Origin: CAYVWB01 sp964455395
GTDB lineage: Bacteria; Desulfobacterota; Desulfovibrionia; Desulfovibrionales; Desulfovibrionaceae
DNA: 64,000 nucleotides
Reading direction: 5' to 3'
NCBI GenBank assembly: GCA_964455395.1
Contig: CAYVWB010000003.1
Location: forward strand, 1 to 64,000
Under the pieces are notes generated by a model. The model made no database searches and had not been told where the DNA came from. It worked only from the letters and a program-made list of their open reading frames with translations. Positions 61,918 through 64,000 of this stretch are shown piece after piece. The number at the start of each line of letters is the position of its first letter. Within the stretch, counting starts at the first letter, position 1. Position numbers and translations under genes: made by a program.

Positions 61918-62730
61918 ATGCGTATAGGCAAGGACATACGACGCCAGAGGATCTTCAACCGCAACACCAGGCGCACCATCCTCGTCCCTCTCGACCACGG
62001 CATCTCCATCGGCCCCGTCTACGGTCTCGTGGACATGAAGAAAACCGTGGACAGCGTGGCTGCAGGCGGCGCCAACGCCGTGGTCATGCACAAGGGCCTG
62101 GTGCGCTGCGGTCACCGCGACAAAGGGGAGGACATCGGTCTCATCCTCCACCTCTCCGCCTCCACGGACCATTCGCCCTACCCCAACGCCAAGACCCTCG
62201 TCTCCAGCGTGCGCGAAGCCATCAAGCAAGGCGCAGACGGCGTCTCCGTCCACGTCAACCTCGGCGACGAAACCGAGCGCCACATGCTCAAGGAAGCCGG
62301 CGAAGCCGCCGAGGAAGCTGCGGACTGGGGCATGCCATTCCTCGCCATGGTCTACGGCCGCGGGCCCAAGATCGACGATCCCTTCGAGCCCACCCTGGTG
62401 GCGCACTGCGCGCGTGTGGGCATGGAACTCGGCGCCGACGTGGTGAAAGTGCCCTACACCGGCGACCCGGACTCCTTCATGCGCGTGGTGGAGGGCTGTT
62501 GCATCCCCGTGGTCATCGCCGGGGGGCCCAAGCTGGATTCGGACGGAGCTTTCCTGCAGATGGTGCACGACTGCGTGCAAGCCGGCGGCGCAGGCCTCTC
62601 CGTGGGTCGCAACATCTTCCAGCACCCGGATCCCGCAGCGCTCACCCGCGCGCTCTCCGCCATCGTCCACGACAGCGCCACCGTGGCGCAGGGCCTCGAG
62701 ATCATCAGACAGGGAGGAGGCGACCAATGA
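61918..62730 (+). CDS. Class I DhnA-type aldolase, ADH synthase or DKFP synthase (second paralogue)
   Basis: A 270-residue paralogue of the preceding gene, alignable end to end: RIFNRNTRRTILVPLDHGIS against RIFNRNTGRTIIVPMDHGVT, DVVKVPYTGDP with the catalytic Lys, IPVVIAGGPKLDSDG and AGGAGLSVGRNIFQHPDP. The VKVPYTGD and GGPK elements are the ones I associate with true ADH synthases, which would leave the first paralogue as the ketofructose-phosphate aldolase; this is a tentative reading. Its stop overlaps the start of the DHQ synthase II gene (ATGA), which uses ADH as substrate, supporting its role as ADH synthase. Confidence 0.88.
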   Translation: MRIGKDIRRQRIFNRNTRRTILVPLDHGISIGPVYGLVDMKKTVDSVAAGGANAVVMHKGLVRCGHRDKGEDIGLILHLSASTDHSPYPNAKTLVSSVREAIKQGADGVSVHVNLGDETERHMLKEAGEAAEEAADWGMPFLAMVYGRGPKIDDPFEPTLVAHCARVGMELGADVVKVPYTGDPDSFMRVVEGCCIPVVIAGGPKLDSDGAFLQMVHDCVQAGGAGLSVGRNIFQHPDPAALTRALSAIVHDSATVAQGLEIIRQGGGDQ

Positions 62731-63710
62731 GCGCCGCCAAGGAAGTGTGGATGAAAGTCGTCCCCTTCGACAAACACCTCGTCACCCTCGCCTTGGAATC
62801 CGGCGTGGATGGCGTGGTGGTGGAGGAGGAGCGCAAGCAGGACGTGCTCGCTCTGGGTCGCACCCGCGTGCTCACCCCCGGAGAACTGCGCGACGTCTGC
62901 GTGAACGAGAAGGCGGACGAGGAGGAAGCCGTCTCCTGCCTCATGGCCGGGGACAAGGTGCTCCTCGCCCACGGCTGGGAGATCATCCCCGTGGAGAACA
63001 TCCTCGCGCAGACCACGGGTCTGGGCGTGGAGGTGGCTTCCAAGGAACAAGCCGAACTCGCTGCAGGCATTCTCCAGCGGGGGGTGGACTTCCTGGTGGT
63101 GTTGCCCGAAGCCGCCTCGCAGATCAAGGAGATCGTCGCCGCCGTGAAACTCTCGCAAGGAACCGTGGATCTCGCGCCCGCCACCATCACGGCAATCGCG
63201 CCCGCCGGCCTGGGTCACCGCGTCTGCGTGGACACCATGAGCGTGCTCAGGAAAGGCCAGGGCATGCTGGTGGGCAACTCCTCCGCCTTCACCTTTCTGG
63301 TGCACGGCGAGACCGAGTCCAACCCCTACGTGGCGGCGCGGCCCTTCCGCGTCAACGCCGGCGCAGTGCACGCCTACGCCGTCATGCCCGGAGACAAGAC
63401 GACTTATCTGGAAGAGCTTACCGCGGGCCGAGAAGTGCTCATCGTGAGCGCGAACGGCGCCACCACCCTGGCCGTGGTGGGACGCAGCAAAGTGGAGGTG
63501 CGGCCAATGCTGCTCATCCGCGCGCGGCTGGAGGACGGGACCGAAGGCGCCGTCTTCCTGCAGAACGCGGAGACCATCCGCCTGGTGACGCCCGAAGGCG
63601 AACCCGTGAGCGTGGTGACAGTGAAGGAAGGCGACCGCGTGCTGGTGAAAGCCGACGCTGCGGGCCGCCATTTCGGCATGCGCATTCAGGAAGACATCAC
63701 CGAGGCATGA
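62727..63710 (+). CDS. 3-dehydroquinate synthase II
   Basis: A 327-residue DHQ synthase II (archaeal AroB', EC 1.4.1.24), which oxidatively deaminates ADH and cyclises it to 3-dehydroquinate with NAD. It is unrelated to classical AroB. Recognisable elements: MKVVPFDKHLVTLALESGVD, LAHGWEIIPVENILAQT, AGLGHRVCVDTMSVLRKGQG, MLVGNSSAFTFLVHGETESN and PYVAARPFRVNAGAVHAYAV, the last two being strongly diagnostic. Translation starts at the ATGA overlap with the second aldolase. Its stop in turn overlaps the pheA-like start, so the operon is tightly coupled. Confidence 0.95.
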   Translation: MSAAKEVWMKVVPFDKHLVTLALESGVDGVVVEEERKQDVLALGRTRVLTPGELRDVCVNEKADEEEAVSCLMAGDKVLLAHGWEIIPVENILAQTTGLGVEVASKEQAELAAGILQRGVDFLVVLPEAASQIKEIVAAVKLSQGTVDLAPATITAIAPAGLGHRVCVDTMSVLRKGQGMLVGNSSAFTFLVHGETESNPYVAARPFRVNAGAVHAYAVMPGDKTTYLEELTAGREVLIVSANGATTLAVVGRSKVEVRPMLLIRARLEDGTEGAVFLQNAETIRLVTPEGEPVSVVTVKEGDRVLVKADAAGRHFGMRIQEDITEA

Positions 63711-64000
63711 CCATGACTGCGCCGCCACACGCGCCCCCCGGGGACGACGCACACTCCGCAGACGCAGGGGACGAACGACTCGTCGAGCTGCGCCGCGACA
63801 TCGACGGCATCGATGAACAGCTCCTGACGCTGTTGAACCGCCGCGCCGCCTGCAGCAAGGAGGTGGGCCGCATCAAACGCGATTCCCAGGACCTCATCTT
63901 CAAGCCCTTCCGCGAAAAGGAAGTGCTCGCCAGACTGGCGCACGCCAATGCGGAACACGGCGGCGTGCTGCCCGAAGCGCACTTGCGCGCCATCTACCGC
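63707..64000 (+). CDS. pheA: Chorismate mutase / prephenate dehydratase (P-protein), N-terminal part
   Basis: The first 98 codons of a gene running off the window. After a Pro/Asp-rich start (residues 1-22) comes an AroQ chorismate mutase domain: LVELRRDIDGIDEQLLTLLN, RRAACSKEVGRIKR, DLIFKPFREKEVLARL and LPEAHLRAIYR. The LRxxIDxID start, the Arg in RRA, Lys in the GRIKR region and FxPxRE pattern are the active-site marks of P-protein mutases. The prephenate dehydratase part is inferred from family and operon context only. The ATG at 63707 overlaps the preceding stop (ATGA); ATG 63713 is an alternative. It continues the attenuated aromatic operon towards phenylalanine. Confidence 0.88.
   Translation, partial: MTMTAPPHAPPGDDAHSADAGDERLVELRRDIDGIDEQLLTLLNRRAACSKEVGRIKRDSQDLIFKPFREKEVLARLAHANAEHGGVLPEAHLRAIYR

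Overview
The window is GC-rich (mid-60s percent by eye) bacterial chromosome with dense genes, short-spaced operons and many ATGA-type start/stop overlaps. The best guess for the source is a sulfate-reducer-like deltaproteobacterium of the Desulfovibrionales. The reasons are the archaeal-type aromatic pathway (two DhnA-class aldolases, 3-dehydroquinate synthase II, then a chorismate mutase/prephenate dehydratase P-protein), the CbiR-like/CobU pair, the ADP-forming acyl-CoA synthetase/GNAT protein beside acs, and many PAS/sigma-54 regulators. This is inference from gene content; no 16S gene or other marker is present.

Layout. 1-2.2 kb: tRNA-Pro(GGG), a Tat-exported glutamine cyclotransferase and two small envelope proteins. 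2.4-6.4 kb: a binding lipoprotein co-translated with a PAS sensor kinase. 6.5-16 kb: a complete GlgE-type alpha-glucan operon (glgE, fused treS-mak, glgB, treZ). 16-21 kb: an aspartoacylase-like gene and a polar amino acid ABC transporter. 22-23.4 kb: an encapsulin nanocompartment with its encapsulated ferritin. 24-31 kb: small exported proteins, an orphan TauA-like binding protein, PBP1A, an S24-type repressor and a receiver-PAS-HWE/HisKA_2 kinase. 31-36.6 kb: a Pat-like acetyltransferase divergent from acs. 36.6-37.8 kb: an AT-richer two-gene accessory cassette between two hairpins. 37.8-48.5 kb: a binding protein, a hemerythrin with an encapsulin-targeting-like tail, a TPR protein, a diguanylate cyclase, envelope proteins and a membrane-fused spermidine synthase-like protein. 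48.7-51.5 kb: a 36-residue small protein, a sigma-54 activator and an RlmM-like methyltransferase. 52.7-58.4 kb: an EndoQ-UvrD fusion helicase in a chain with cbiR, cobU and a DHH phosphoesterase. 58.8-60.7 kb: glnB-amtB behind a sigma-54 promoter. 60.9-64 kb: the aromatic operon, opened by a transcription attenuator.

How the genes connect. GlgE, TreS-Mak and GlgB turn trehalose into branched alpha-glucan. The encapsulin shell, its ferritin and probably the distant hemerythrin form one iron/oxygen-handling compartment. Acs and its likely acetyltransferase are divergent neighbours. PII and AmtB form the ammonium module. The aromatic operon appears to sense charged Phe, Tyr and Trp tRNAs together through a leader peptide with a Phe/Tyr/Trp run, followed by mutually exclusive antiterminator and terminator stems.

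The most unusual signals are that attenuator, the second candidate encapsulin cargo, the AT-rich two-gene cassette, the EndoQ-UvrD fusion, and recurrent tandem arrays of mostly 9-bp units inside and between genes.
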